From contig CAWUCO010000207.1 of assembly GCA_963920705.1 (NCBI GenBank), forward strand, positions 1,550,001 through 1,614,000: 64,000 nucleotides of DNA, given 5' to 3'. The notes below the pieces were generated by a model. That model was not told where the DNA came from and did no database searches. It saw only the letters and a list, made by a program, of their open reading frames with translations. The DNA comes from Odiellus spinosus (Eukaryota; Arthropoda; Arachnida; Opiliones; Phalangiidae). The position numbers were made by a program, and so were the translations under genes. Shown piece after piece: positions 26,325 to 37,504 of the stretch. Numbering within the stretch: position 1 is the stretch's first letter; each line of letters opens with the position of its first letter.

Positions 26325-27660
26325 TTGCGGATCTGCACTTTTGAAATTTGCGGATCTGCACTTGGGAAATTTGCGGATCTGCACTTGGGAAGTTTGCGGA
26401 TCTGCACTTGGGAAATTTTGCGGATCTGCACTTGGGAAATTTGGGGATCTGCACTTGGGAAATTTGCGGATCTGCACTTGGAAATTTGCGGATCTGCACT
26501 TGGGAAATTTGCGGATCTGCACTTGGGAAATTTGCGGATATGCACTTGGGAAATTTGCGGATCTGCACTTGGGAAATTTCCGGATCTGCACTTGTGAAAT
26601 TTGCGGATCTGCACTTGGGAAATTTGTGGATCTGCACTTGGGAAATTTTCGGATCTGCACTTGGGAAATTTGCGGATCTGCACTTTTGAAATTTGCGGAT
26701 CTGCACTTTTGAAATTTGCGGATCTGCACTTGGGAAATTTGCGGATCTGCACTTGGGAAGTTTGCGGATCTGCACTTGGGAAATTTTGCGGATCTGCACT
26801 TGGGAAATTTGGGGATCTGCACTTGGGAAATTTGCGGATCTGCACTTGGAAATTTGCGGATCTGCACTTGGGAAATTTGCGGATCTGCACTTGGGAAATT
26901 TGCGGATCTGCACTTGGGAAATTTGCGGATCGGCACTTTTGAAATTTGCGGATCTGCAATTGGGAAATTTGCGGATCTGCACTTTTGAAATTTGCGGATC
27001 TGCACTTGGGAAATTTGCGGATCTGCACTTTTGAAATTTGCGGATCTGCACTTTTGAAATTTGCGGATCTGCACTTTTGAAATTTGCGGATCTGCACTTG
27101 GGAAATTTGCGGATCTGCACTTGGGAAGTTTGCGGATCTGCACTTGGGAAATTTTGCGGATCTGCACTTGGGAAATTTGGGGATCTGCACTTGGGAAATT
27201 TGCGGATCTGCACTTGGAAATTTGCGGATCTGCACTTGGGAAATTTGCGGATATGCACTTGGGAAATTTGCGGATCTGCACTTGGGAAATTTCCGGATCT
27301 GCACTTGTGAAATTTGCGGATCTGCACTTGGGAAATTTGTGGATCTGCACTTGGGAAATTTGCGGATCTGCACTTGGGAAATTTGCGGATCTGCACTTTT
27401 GAAATTTGCGGATCTGCACTTTTGAAATTTGCGGATCTGTACTTGGGAAATTTGCGGATCTGCACTTGGGAAGTTTGCGGATCTGCACTTGGGAAATTTT
27501 GCGGATCTGCACTTGGGAAATTTGGGGATCTGCACTTGGGAAATTTGCGGATCTGCACTTGGAAATTTGCGGATCTGCACTTGGGAAATTTGCGGATCTG
27601 CACTTGGGAAATTTGCGGATCTGCACTTGGGAAATTTGCGGATCGGCACTTTTGAAATTT
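26325..27660. repeat. 16-mer ladder, four steps (368, 368, 345 bp)
   Basis: The group CTTTTGAAA, GGGAAG, AAATTTTGCGG (24-mer), GGGGATC, CTTGGAAATTT (22-mer) starts at about 26,325, 26,693, 27,061 and 27,406. Spacing is 368, 368 and 345 bp, that is 16, 16 and 15 monomers. Each step keeps one 24-mer and one 22-mer, so phase is restored. This is the clearest stretch where the 16-mer is itself in tandem, although the fill between the group markers alternates between a GCGGATATGC-CCGG version and a GATCGGCAC version. Confidence 0.8.
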
Positions 27661-29451
27661 GAAGATCTGCACTTGGGAAATTTGCGGATCTGCACTTTTG
27701 AAATTTGCGGATCTGCACTTTTGAAATTTGCGGTTCTGCATTTGGGAAATTTTCGGATCTGCACTTTTGAAATTTGCGGATCTGCATTTGGGAAATTTTC
27801 GGATCTGCACTTGGGAAATTTGCGGATCTCTACTTGGGAAATTTGCGGATCTGCACTTGGGAAATTTGCGGATCTGCAGTTGGGAAATTTGCGGATATGC
27901 ACTTGGGAAATTTGCAGATCTGCACTTGGGAAATTTGCGGTTCTGCAATTGGGAAATTTGCGGATCTGCACTTGGAAAATATGCGCATCTGCACTTGCAA
28001 AATTTGCGGATCTGCACTTGGAAAATTTGCGGATCTGCACTTGGGAAATTTGCGGATCTGCACTTGGGAAATTTGCGGATCTGCACTTGGGAAATTTGCG
28101 TATCTGCACTTGGAAAATTTGTGGATCTGCACTTTGGAAATTTGTGGATCTGCACTTGGGAAAATTGTGGATCTGCACTTGGGAAATTTCTGGATCTGCA
28201 CTTGGGAAATTTGTGGATCTGCACTTGGGAAATTTGTGGATCTGCACTAGGGAAATTTGTGGATCTGCACTTTTGAAATTTGCGGATCTGTACTTGGGAA
28301 ATTTGCGGATCTGCACTTGGGAAATTTGTGGATCTGCACTTGGGAAATTTGCGGATCTGTACATGGGAAATTTGCGGATCTTCACTTGGGAAATTTGTGG
28401 ATCTGCACTTGGGAAATTTGTGGATCTGCACTTGGGAAATTTGTGGACCTGCACTTGGGAAATTGGCGGATCTACACTTGGGAAATTTGAGGATCTGCAC
28501 TTGGGAAATTTGTGGATCTTCACTTGGGAAGTTTGTGGATCTGCACTTGGGAAATTTCCGGATCTGCACTTGTGAAATTTGCGGATCTGCACTTGGGAAA
28601 TTTGTGGATCTGCACTTGGGAAATTTGCGGATCTGCACTTGGGAAATTTGCGGATCTGCACTTTTGAAATTTGCGGATCTGCACTTTTGAAATTTGCGGA
28701 TCTGCACTTGGGAAATTTGCGGATCTGCACTTGGGAAGTTTGCGGATCTGCACTTGGAAAATTTTGCGGATCTGCACTTGGGAAATTTGGGGATCTGCAC
28801 TTGGGAAATTTGCGGATCTGCACTTGGAAATTTGCGGATCTGCACTTGGGAAATTTGCGGATCTGCACTTGGGAAATTTGCGGATCTGCACTTGGGAAAT
28901 TTGCGGATCGGCACTTTTGAAATTTGCGGATCTGCAATTGGGAAATTTGCGGATCTGCACTTTTGAAATTTGCGGATCTGCACTTGGGAAATTTGCGGAT
29001 CTGCACTTTTGAAATCTGCGGATCTGCACTTTTGAAATTTGCGGTTCTGCATTTGGGAAATTTTCGGATCTGCACTTTTGAAATTTGCGGATCTGCATTT
29101 GGGAAATTTTCGGATCTGCACTTGGGAAATTTGCGGATCTCTACTTGGGAAATTTGCGGATCTGCACTTGGGAAATTTGCGGATCTGCAGTTGTTAAATT
29201 TGCGGATATGCACTTGGGAAATTTGCAGATCTGCACTTGGGAAATTTGCGGTTCTGCAATTGGGAAATTTGCGGATCTGCACTTGGAAAATATGCGCATC
29301 TGCACTTGCAAAATTTGCGGATCTGCACTTGGAAAATTTGCGGATCTGCACTTGGGAAATTTGCGGATCTGCACTTGGGAAATTTGCGGATCTGCACTTG
29401 GGAAATTTGCGTATCTGCACTTGGAAAATTTGTGGATCTGCACTTTGGAAA
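27661..29451. repeat. Type 1 / type 2 junction segment
   Basis: It begins with the private GAAGATCTG monomer (about 27,661), follows the 25,245-25,990 order to about 28,405, then takes a short type 2 run (GTGGACCTG, GGCGGATCTACAC). It jumps at about 28,550 straight into CCGG/CTTGTGAAA type 1 without a TAAC monomer, and repeats the GGTTCTGCA-TATGCGCAT block to about 29,410. The 28,755 monomer CTTGGAAAATTTTGCGG is a 24-mer with an extra G-to-A change. Confidence 0.7.
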
Positions 29452-30514
29452 TTTGTGGATCTGCACTTGGGAAGTTTGTGGATCTGCACTTGGGAAATTT
29501 CTGGATCTGCACCAGGGAAATTTCTGGATCTGAACTTGGGAAATTTGTGGATCTGCACTTGGGAAATTTGGGGATCTGCACTTGGGAAATTTGCGGAGCT
29601 GTACTTGGGAAATTTGCGGATGTGCACATGGGAAATTTGCGGATCTGCACTTGGGAAATTTGCGGATCTTCACTTGGGAAATTTGTGGATCTGCACTTGG
29701 GAAATTTGCGGATCTGCACTTGGGAAATTTGCGGATCTGCACTTGGGAAATTTGCGGATCTGCACTTGGGAAATTTGCGGATCTGCACTTGAGAAATTTT
29801 CGGATCTGCACTTGGGAAATTTGCGAATCTGCACTTGGGAAATTTGCGGATCTGCACTTGGGAAATTTGCGGATCTACACTTGGGAAAATTGCGGATCTG
29901 CACTTGGGAAATTTGCGGATCTGCACTTGGGAAATTTCTGGATCTGCGCTAGGGAAATTTCTGGATCTGCACTTTGGAAATTTGTGGATCTGCACTTGGG
30001 AAAATTGTGGATCTGCACTTGGGAAGTTTGTGGATCTGCACTTGGGAAATAACTGGATCTGCACCAGGGAAATTTCTGGATCTGCACTTGGGAAATTTGG
30101 GGATCTGCACTTGGGAAATTGGCGGATCTACACTTGGGAAATTGGAGGATCTGCACTTGGGAAATTTGTGGATCTGCACTTGGGAAGTTTGTGGATCTGC
30201 ACTTGGGAAATAACTGGATCTGCACTAGGGAAATTTCTGGATCTGCACTTGGGAAATTTGTGGATCTGCACTTGGGAAATTTGCGGATCTGCACTTGGGA
30301 AATTGGCGGATCTACACTTGGGAAATTTGAGGATCTGCACTTGGGAAGTTTGTGGATCTGCACTTGGAAAATAACTGGATCTGAACCAGGGAAATTTCTG
30401 GATCTGCACTTGGGAAATTTGGGGATCTGCACTTGGGAAATTTGCGGAGCTGTACTTAGGAAATTTGCGGATCTGCACTTGGGAAATTTGCGGATCTTCA
30501 CTCATGAAATTTGT
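29452..30514. repeat. Type 2 ACTCATGAAA module, copy 8 of 8 (divergent start)
   Basis: The end marker is at about 30,495. This copy has lost the first TAAC monomer (it reads GGGAAATTTCTGG before CACCAGGG at about 29,490-29,515). It is also one monomer short (a CTTGGAAAATTTGTGG unit near 29,960). After a later TAAC monomer (about 30,208) the partner is CACTAGGG instead of CACCAGGG. It is the last ACTCATGAAA in the window and 8,050 bp (350 monomers) from the previous one. Confidence 0.78.
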
Positions 30515-31129
30515 GGATCTGCACTTGGGAAATTTCTGGATCTGCACTAGGGAAATTTGTGGATCTGCCCTTGGGAAATTTGCGGAACTGCACTTGGGAA
30601 ATTTGCGGATCTGCACTTGGGAAATTTGCGGATCTGCACTTTGGAAATTTGCGGATCTGCACTTTTGAAATTTGCGGATCTGCACTTTAGAAATTTGCGG
30701 ATCTGCACTTTTGAAGTTTGCGGATCTGCACTTGGGAAATTTGGGGATCTGCACTTGGGAAATTTGCGGATCTGCACTTGGGAAATTTGCGGATCTGCAC
30801 TTGGGAAATTTGTGGATCTGCACTTGGGAAATTTGCGGATCTGCACTTGGAAAATTTGCAGATCTGCACTTGGAAAATTTGCGGATCTGCACTTGGGAAA
30901 TTTGCGGATCTGCACTTGGAAAATTTGCGGATCTGCTCTTGTAAAATTTGAGGATCTGCACTTGGAAAATTTGCGGATCTGCACTTGGGAAATTTGCGGA
31001 TCTGCACTTGGGAAATTTGCGGATCTGCACTTTGGAAATATGCGTATCTGCAATTGGGAAATTTGCGGATCTGCACTTGGGAAATTTGCGGATCTGCAAT
31101 TGGGAAATTTGCGGATCTGCACTTGGGAA
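30515..31129. repeat. Type 1b segment
   Basis: GCCCTTGGG, GGAACTGCAC, CTTTAGAAA, GCAGATCTG and GCTCTTGTAAAATT appear in the same order as 15,096-15,680 and 22,483-22,990. A private CTTTGGAAATATGCG is at about 31,030. Confidence 0.68.
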
Positions 31130-34100
31130 ATTTGCGGATCTGCACTTTTGAAATTTGCGGATCAGCACTTTTGAAATTTGCGGATCTGCAATTGGGAAAT
31201 TTGCGGATCTGCACTTGGGAAATTTGCGGATCTGCACTTGGGAAATTTGCGTATCTGCACTTGGAAAATTTGCGGATCTGCACTTGGGAAATTTGCGGAT
31301 ATGCACTTGGGAAATTTGCGGATCTGCACTTGGGAAATTTGATGATATGCACTTGTTAAATTTGCGGATCTGCACTTTGGAAATTTGCGGATCTGCACTT
31401 TTGAAATTTTCGGTTCTGCACTTTAGAAATCTGCGGATCTGCACTTGGGAAGTTTGCGGATCTGCACTTGGGAAATTTGGGGATCTGCACTTGGGAAATT
31501 TGCGGATCTGCACTTGGGAAATTTGCGTATCTGCACTTGGAAAATTTGCGGATCTGCACTTGGGAAATTTGCGGATATGCACTTGGGAAATTTGCGGATC
31601 TGCACTTGGGAAATTTCCGGATCTGCACTTGTGAAATTTGCGGATCTGCACTTGGGAAATTTGTGGATCTGCACTTGGGAAATTTGCGGATCTGCACTTG
31701 GGAAATTTGCGGATCTGCACTTTTGAAATTTGCGGATCTGCACTTTTGAAATTTGCGGATCTGCACTTGGGAAATTTGCGGATCTGCACTTGGGAAGTTT
31801 GCGGATCTGCACTTGGGAAGTTTGCGGATCTGCACTTGGGAAATTTGGGGATCTGCACTTGGGAAATTTGCGGATCTGCACTTGGAAATTTGCGGATCTG
31901 CACTTGGGAAATTTGCGGATCTGCACTTGGGAAATTTGCGGATCTGCACTTGGGAAATTTGCGGATCTGCACTTTTGAAATTTGCGGATCTGCAATTGGG
32001 AAATTTGCGGATCTGCACTTTTGAAATTTGCGGATCTGCACTTGGGAAATTTGCGGATCTGCACTTTTGAAATTTGCGGATCTGCACTTTTGAAATTTGC
32101 GGTTCTGCATTTGGGAAATTTTCGGATCTGCACTTTTGAAATTTGCGGATCTGCATTTGGGAAATTTTCGGATCTGCACTTGGGAAATTTGCGGATCTCT
32201 ACTTGGGAAATTTGCGGATCTGCGCTTGGGAAATTTGCGGATCTGCAGTTCGGAAATTTGCGGATATGCACTTGGGAAATTTACAGATCTGCACTTGGGA
32301 AATTTGCGGTTCTGCAATTGGGAAATTTGCGGATCTGCACTTGGAAAATATGCGCATCTGCACTTGCAAAATTTGCGGATCTGCACTTTTGAAATTTGCG
32401 GATCTGCACTTGGGAAATTTGCGGATCTGCACTTTTGAAATTTGCGGATCTGCACTTTTGAAATTTGCGGTTCTGCATTTGGGAAATTTTCGGATCTGCA
32501 CTTTTGAAATTTGCGGATCTGCATTTGGGAAATTTTCGGATCTGCACTTGGGAAATTTGCGGATCTCTACTTGGGAAATTTGCGGATCTGCCCTTGGGAA
32601 ATTTGCGGATCTGCAGTTGGGAAATTTGCGGATATGCACTTGGGAAATTTGCAGATCTGCACTTGGGAAATTTGCGGTTCTGCAATTGGGAAATTTGCGG
32701 ATCTGCACTTGGAAAATATGCGCATCTGCACTTGAAAAATTTGCGGATCTGCAATTTTGAAATTTGCGGATCTGCTCTTGGGAAATTTGCGGATCTGCAC
32801 TTTTGAAATTTGCGGATCTGCACTTTTGAAATTTGCGGTTCTGCATTTGGGAAATTTTCGGATCTGCACTTTTGAAATTTGCGGATCTGCATTTGGGAAA
32901 TTTTCGGATCTGCACTGTGGAAATTTGCGGATCTCTACTTGGGAAATTTGCGGATCTGCACTTTTGAAATTTGCGGATCAGCACTTTTGAAATTTGCGGA
33001 TCTGCAATTGGGAAATTTGCGGATCTGCACTTGGGAAATTTGCGGATCTGCACCTGGGAAATTTGCGTATCTGCACTTGGAAAATTTGCGGATCTGCACT
33101 TGGGAAATTTGCGGATATGCACTTGGGAAATTTGCGGATCTGCACTTGGGAAATTTGATGATATGCACTTGTTAAATTTGCGGATCTGCACTTTGGAAAT
33201 TTGCGGATCTGCACTTTTGAAATTTGCGGTTCTGCACTTTAGAAATCTGCGGATCTGCACTTGGGAAGTTTGCGGATCTGCACTTGGGAAATTTGGGGAT
33301 CTGCACTTGGGAAATTTGCGGATCTGCACTTGGGAAATTTGCGTATCTGCACTTGGAAAATTTGCGGATCTGCACTTGGGAAATTTGCGGATATGCACTT
33401 GGGAAATTTGCGGATCTGCACTTGGGAAATTTCCGGATCTGCACTTGTGAAATTTGCGGATCTGCACTTGGGAAATTTGTGGATCTGCACTTGGGAAATT
33501 TGCGGATCTGCACTTGGGAAATTTGCGGATCTGCACTTTTGAAATTTGCGGATCTGCACTTTTGAAATTTTCGGATCTGCACTTGGGAAATTTGCGGATC
33601 TGCACTTGGGAAGTTTGCGGATCTGCACTTGGGAAATTTTGCGGATCTGCACTTGGGAAATTTGGGGATCTGCACTTGGGAAATTTGCGGATCTGCACTT
33701 GGAAATTTGCGGATCTGCACTTGGAAAATTTGCGGATCTGCACTTGGGAAATTTGCGGATCTGCACTTGGGAAATTTGCGGATCTGCACTTGGGAAATTT
33801 GCGGATCTGCACTTTTGAAATTTGCGGATCTGCAATTGGGAAATTGGCGGATCTGCACTTTTGAAATTTGCGGATCTGCACTTGGGAAATTTGCGGATCT
33901 GCACTTTTGAAATTTGCGGATCTGCACTTTTGAAATTTGCGGTTCTGCATTTGGGAAATTTTCGGATCTGCACTTTTGAAATTTGCGGATCTGCATTTGG
34001 GAAATTTTCGGATCTGCACTTGGGAAATTTGCGGATCTCTACTTGGGAAATTTGCGGATCTGCACTTGGGAAATTTGCGGATCTGCAGTTCGGAAATTTG

Positions 34101-34585
34101 CGGATATGCACTTGGGAAATTTACAGATCTGCACTTGGGAAATTTGCGGTTCTGCAATTGGGAAATTTGCGGATCTGCACTTGGAAAATATGAGCATCTG
34201 CACTTGCAAAATTTGCGGATCTGCACTTTTGAAATTTGCGGATCTGCACTTGGGAAATTTGCGGATCTGCACTTTTGAAATTTGCGGATCTGCACTTTTG
34301 AAATTTGCGGTTCTGCATTTGGGAAATTTTCGGATCTGCACTTTTGAAATTTGCGGATCTGCATTTGGGAAATTTTCGGATCTGCACTTGGGAAATTTGC
34401 GGATCTCTACTTGGGAAATTTGCGGATCTGCACTTGGGAAATTTGCGGATCTGCAGTTGGGAAATTTGCGGATATGCACTTGGGAAATTTGCAGATCTGC
34501 ACTTGGGAAATTTGCGGTTCTGCAATTGGGAAATTTGCGGATCTGCACTTGGAAAATATGCGCATCTGCACTTGCAAAATTTGCG
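31130..34585. repeat. 1.82-1.84-kb (about 80-mer) tandem duplication, type 1
   Basis: Copy 1 (about 31,130-32,945) and copy 2 (about 32,946-34,585) are offset by 1,816 bp up to the GGGAAG/24-mer group and by 1,840 bp after it. The change arises because copy 1 has GGGAAGTTTGCGG (about 31,820) where copy 2 has the 24-mer AAATTTTGCGG (about 33,636), plus one monomer. GATCAGCAC is at 31,161 and 32,977. Each copy contains the nested 16-mer pair. A GCAGTTCGG / TTTACAGATC variant (about 32,247, 34,085) starts here and spreads to 36,630. Confidence 0.82.
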
Positions 34586-35389
34586 GATCTGCACTTGGAA
34601 AATTTGCGTATCTGCCTTTGGAAAATTTGCGGATCTGCACTTGGGAAATTTGCGGATATGCACTTGGGAAATTTGCGGATCTGCACTTGGGAAATTTGAT
34701 GATATGCACTTGTTAAATTTGCGGATCTGCACTTTGGAAATTTGCGGATCTGCACTTTTGAAATTTGCGGTTCTGCACTTTAGAAATCTGCGGATCTGCA
34801 CTTGGGAAGTTTGCGGATCTGCACTTGGGAAATTTGGGGATCTGCACTTGGGAAATTTGCGGATCTGCACTTGGGAAATTTGCGTATCTGCACTTGGAAA
34901 ATTTGCGGATCTGCACTTGGGAAATTTGCGGATATGCACTTGGGAAATTTGCGGATCTGCACTTGCGAAATTTCCGGATCTGCACTTGTGAAATTTGCGG
35001 ATCTGCACTTGGGAAATTTGTGGATCTGCACTTGGGAAATTTGCGGATCTGCACTTGGGAAATTTGCGGATCTGCACTTTTGAAATTTGCGGATCTGCAC
35101 TTTTGAAATTTGCGGATCTGCACTTGGGAAATTTGCGGATCTGCACTTGGGAAGTTTGCGGATCTGCACTTGGGAAATTTTGCGGATCTGAACTTGAGAA
35201 ATTTGGGGATCTGCACTTGGGAAATTTGCGGATCTGCACTTGGGAAATTTGGGGATCTGCACTTGGGAAATTTGCGGATCTGCACTTGTGAAATTTGCGG
35301 ATCTGCACTTGGGAAATTTGTGGATCTGCACTTGGGAAATTTGCGGATCTGCACTTGGGAAATTTGCGGATCTGCACTTTTGAAATTTG
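34586..35389. repeat. Third, shorter type 1 copy with 300-bp repeat
   Basis: Follows the order of 33,172-33,560 at an offset of 1,541 bp (67 monomers), with CTGCCTTTGG at about 34,612 and GATGATATG at about 34,697. The GAACTTGAGAAATTTGGGG monomer at 35,191 recurs at 35,491. That is a 300-bp offset: 13 monomers plus the extra base of one 24-mer. Confidence 0.7.
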
Positions 35390-36836
35390 CGGATCTGCAC
35401 TTTTGAAATTTGCGGATCTGCACTTGGGAAATTTGCGGATCTGCACTTGGGAAGTTTGCGGATCTGCACTTGGGAAATTTTGCGGATCTGAACTTGAGAA
35501 ATTTGGGGATCTGCACTTGGGAAATTTGCGGATCTGCACTTGGAAATTTGCGGATCTGCACTTGGGAAATTTGCGGATCTGCACTTGGGAAATTTGCGGA
35601 TCTGCACTTTTGAAATTTGCGGATCTGCAATTGGGAAATTTGCGGATCTGCACTTTTGAAATTTGCGGATCTGCACTTGGGAAATTTGCGGATCTGCACT
35701 TTTGAAATTTGCGGATCTGCACTTTTGAAATTTGCGGTTCTGCATTTGGGAAATTTTCGGATCTGCACTTTTGAAATTTGCGGATCTGCATTTGGGAAAT
35801 TTTCGGATCTGCACTTGGGAAATTTGCGGATCTCTACTTGGGAAATTTGCGGATCTGCACTTGGGAAATTTGCGGATCTGCAGTTCGGAAATTTGCGGAT
35901 ATGCACTTGGGAAATTTACAGATCTGCACTTGGGAAATTTGCGGTTCTGCAATTGGGAAATTTGCGGATCTGCACTTGGAAAATATGCGCATCTGCACTT
36001 GCAAAATTTGCGGATCTGCACTTTTGAAATTTGCGGATCTGCACTTGGGAAATTTGCGGATCTGCACTTTTGAAATTTGCGGATCTGCACTTTTGAAATT
36101 TGCGGATCTGCACTTTTGAAATTTGCGGATCTGCACTTGGGAAATTTGCGGATCTGCACTTGGGAAGTTTGCGGATCTGCACTTGGGAAATTTTGCGGAT
36201 CTGAACTTGAGAAATTTGGGGATCTGCACTTGGGAAATTTGCGGATCTGCACTTGGAAATTTGCGGATCTGCACTTGGGAAATTTGCGGATCTGCACTTG
36301 GGAAATTTGCGGATCTGCACTTGGGAAATTTGCGGATCTGCACTTTTGAAATTTGCGGATCTGCAATTGGGAAATTTGCGGATCTGCACTTTTGAAATTT
36401 GCGGATCTGCACTTGGGAAATTTGCGGATCTGCACTTTTGAAATTTGCGGATCTGCACTTTTGAAATTTGCGGTTCTGCATTTGGGAAATTTTCGGATCT
36501 GCACTTTTGAAATTTGCGGATCTGCATTTGGGAAATTTTCGGATCTGCACTTGGGAAATTTGCGGATCTCTACTTGGGAAATTTGCGGATCTGCACTTGG
36601 GAAATTTGCGGATCTGCAGTTCGGAAATTTGCGGATATGCACTTGGGAAATTTACAGATCTGCACTTGGGAAATTTGCGGTTCTGCAATTGGGAAATTTG
36701 CGGATCTGCACTTGGAAAATATGCGCATCTGCACTTGCAAAATTTGCGGATCTGCACTTTTGAAATTTGCGGATCTGCACTTGGGAAATTTGCGGATCTG
36801 CACTTTTGAAATTTGCGGATCTGCACTTTTGAAATT
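35390..36836. repeat. 736-bp (32-mer) tandem duplication, type 1
   Basis: Copy 1 (about 35,390-36,100) and copy 2 (about 36,101-36,836) are 713 bp apart at GAACTTGAG (35,491 and 36,204) and 736 bp apart further on. Copy 2 has exactly one additional consensus monomer between the 22-mer CTTGGAAATTT and the next CTTTTGAAA. Both share GCAGTTCGG and TTTACAGATC. Confidence 0.85.
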
Positions 36837-37504
36837 TGCGGTTCTGCATTTGGGAAATTTTCGGATCTGCACTTTTGAAATTTGCGGATCTGCATTTGGG
36901 AAATTTTCGGATCTGCACTTGGGAAATTTGCGGATCTGCACTTGGAAATTTGCGGATATGCACTTGGGAAATTTGCAGATCTGCACTTGGGAAATTTGCG
37001 GTTCTGCAATTGGGAAATTTGCGGATCTGCACTTGGAAAATATGCGCATCTGCACTTGCAAAATTTGCGGATCTGCACTTGGAAAATTTGCGTATCTGCC
37101 TTTGGAAAATTTGCGGATCTGCACTTGGGAAATTTGCGGATATGCACTTGGGAAATTTGCGGAGCTGTACTTGGAAAATTTGCGGATCTGCACTTGGGAA
37201 ATTGGCGGATCTGCACTTGGGAAATTTGCGGATCTGCACTTGGGAAATTTGCGGATCTGCACTTGGGAAATTTGCGGATCTGCACTTGGGAAATTTGCGG
37301 ATCTTCACTTGGGAAATTTGTGGATCTGCACTTGGGAAATTTGCGGATCTGCACTTGGGAAATTTGCGGATCTGCACTTGGGAAATTTGCGGATCTGCAC
37401 TTGGGAAATTTGCGGATCTGCACTTGGGAAATTTGCGGATCTGCACTTGGGAAATTTGCGGATCTGCACTTGGGAAATTTGCGGATCTGCACTTGGGAAA
37501 TTTG
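36837..37504. repeat. Domain boundary segment
   Basis: The last type 1 monomers are here: GGTTCTGCATTTGGG (about 36,840), a 22-mer CTTGGAAATTTGCGG (about 36,943), GCAGATCTG (about 36,977), TATGCGCAT (about 37,040) and CTGCCTTTGG (about 37,096). At about 37,160 GGAGCTGTACTTGGAAAA begins right-domain style sequence. From about 37,320 to 37,520 the monomers are consensus apart from isolated variants. The switch occurs without loss of 23-bp phase. Confidence 0.72.

Larger units (their letters stand above)
1..37150. repeat. Left satellite domain (type 1 / type 2 mosaic)
   Basis: This part alternates type 1 blocks (CTTTTGAAA, GGTTCTGCA, GCAGTTGGG, TATGCGCAT next to CTTGCAAAA, GATCTCTAC, GATGATATGCACTTGTTAA) with type 2 blocks rich in GTGG, CTGG, GAGG and the GGGAAATAACTGG monomer. 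The last TATGCGCAT monomer I find is at about 37,045 and the last GGTTCTGCA at about 37,005. The CpA version of the consensus CpG (TTTGCAGATCTG) also appears only here. The edge is placed where GGAGCTGTAC monomers of right-domain style take over at about 37,160. The boundary is a change of variant content, not a break in the 23-bp phase. Confidence 0.8.

Noticed and set aside
24387-29627. Minus-strand open frame of 1,746 codons, and others such as 24,454-29,121 (1,555 codons), 2,784-6,719 (1,311) and 44,182-48,075 (1,297)
   Set aside because: They are the 23-residue periodic translation of the satellite. The same peptide appears in other frames of the same strand over the same bases, starts are arbitrary ATG variants (TGCATAT or CTGCAT on the minus strand), and there is no non-repetitive sequence, splice signal or codon bias.
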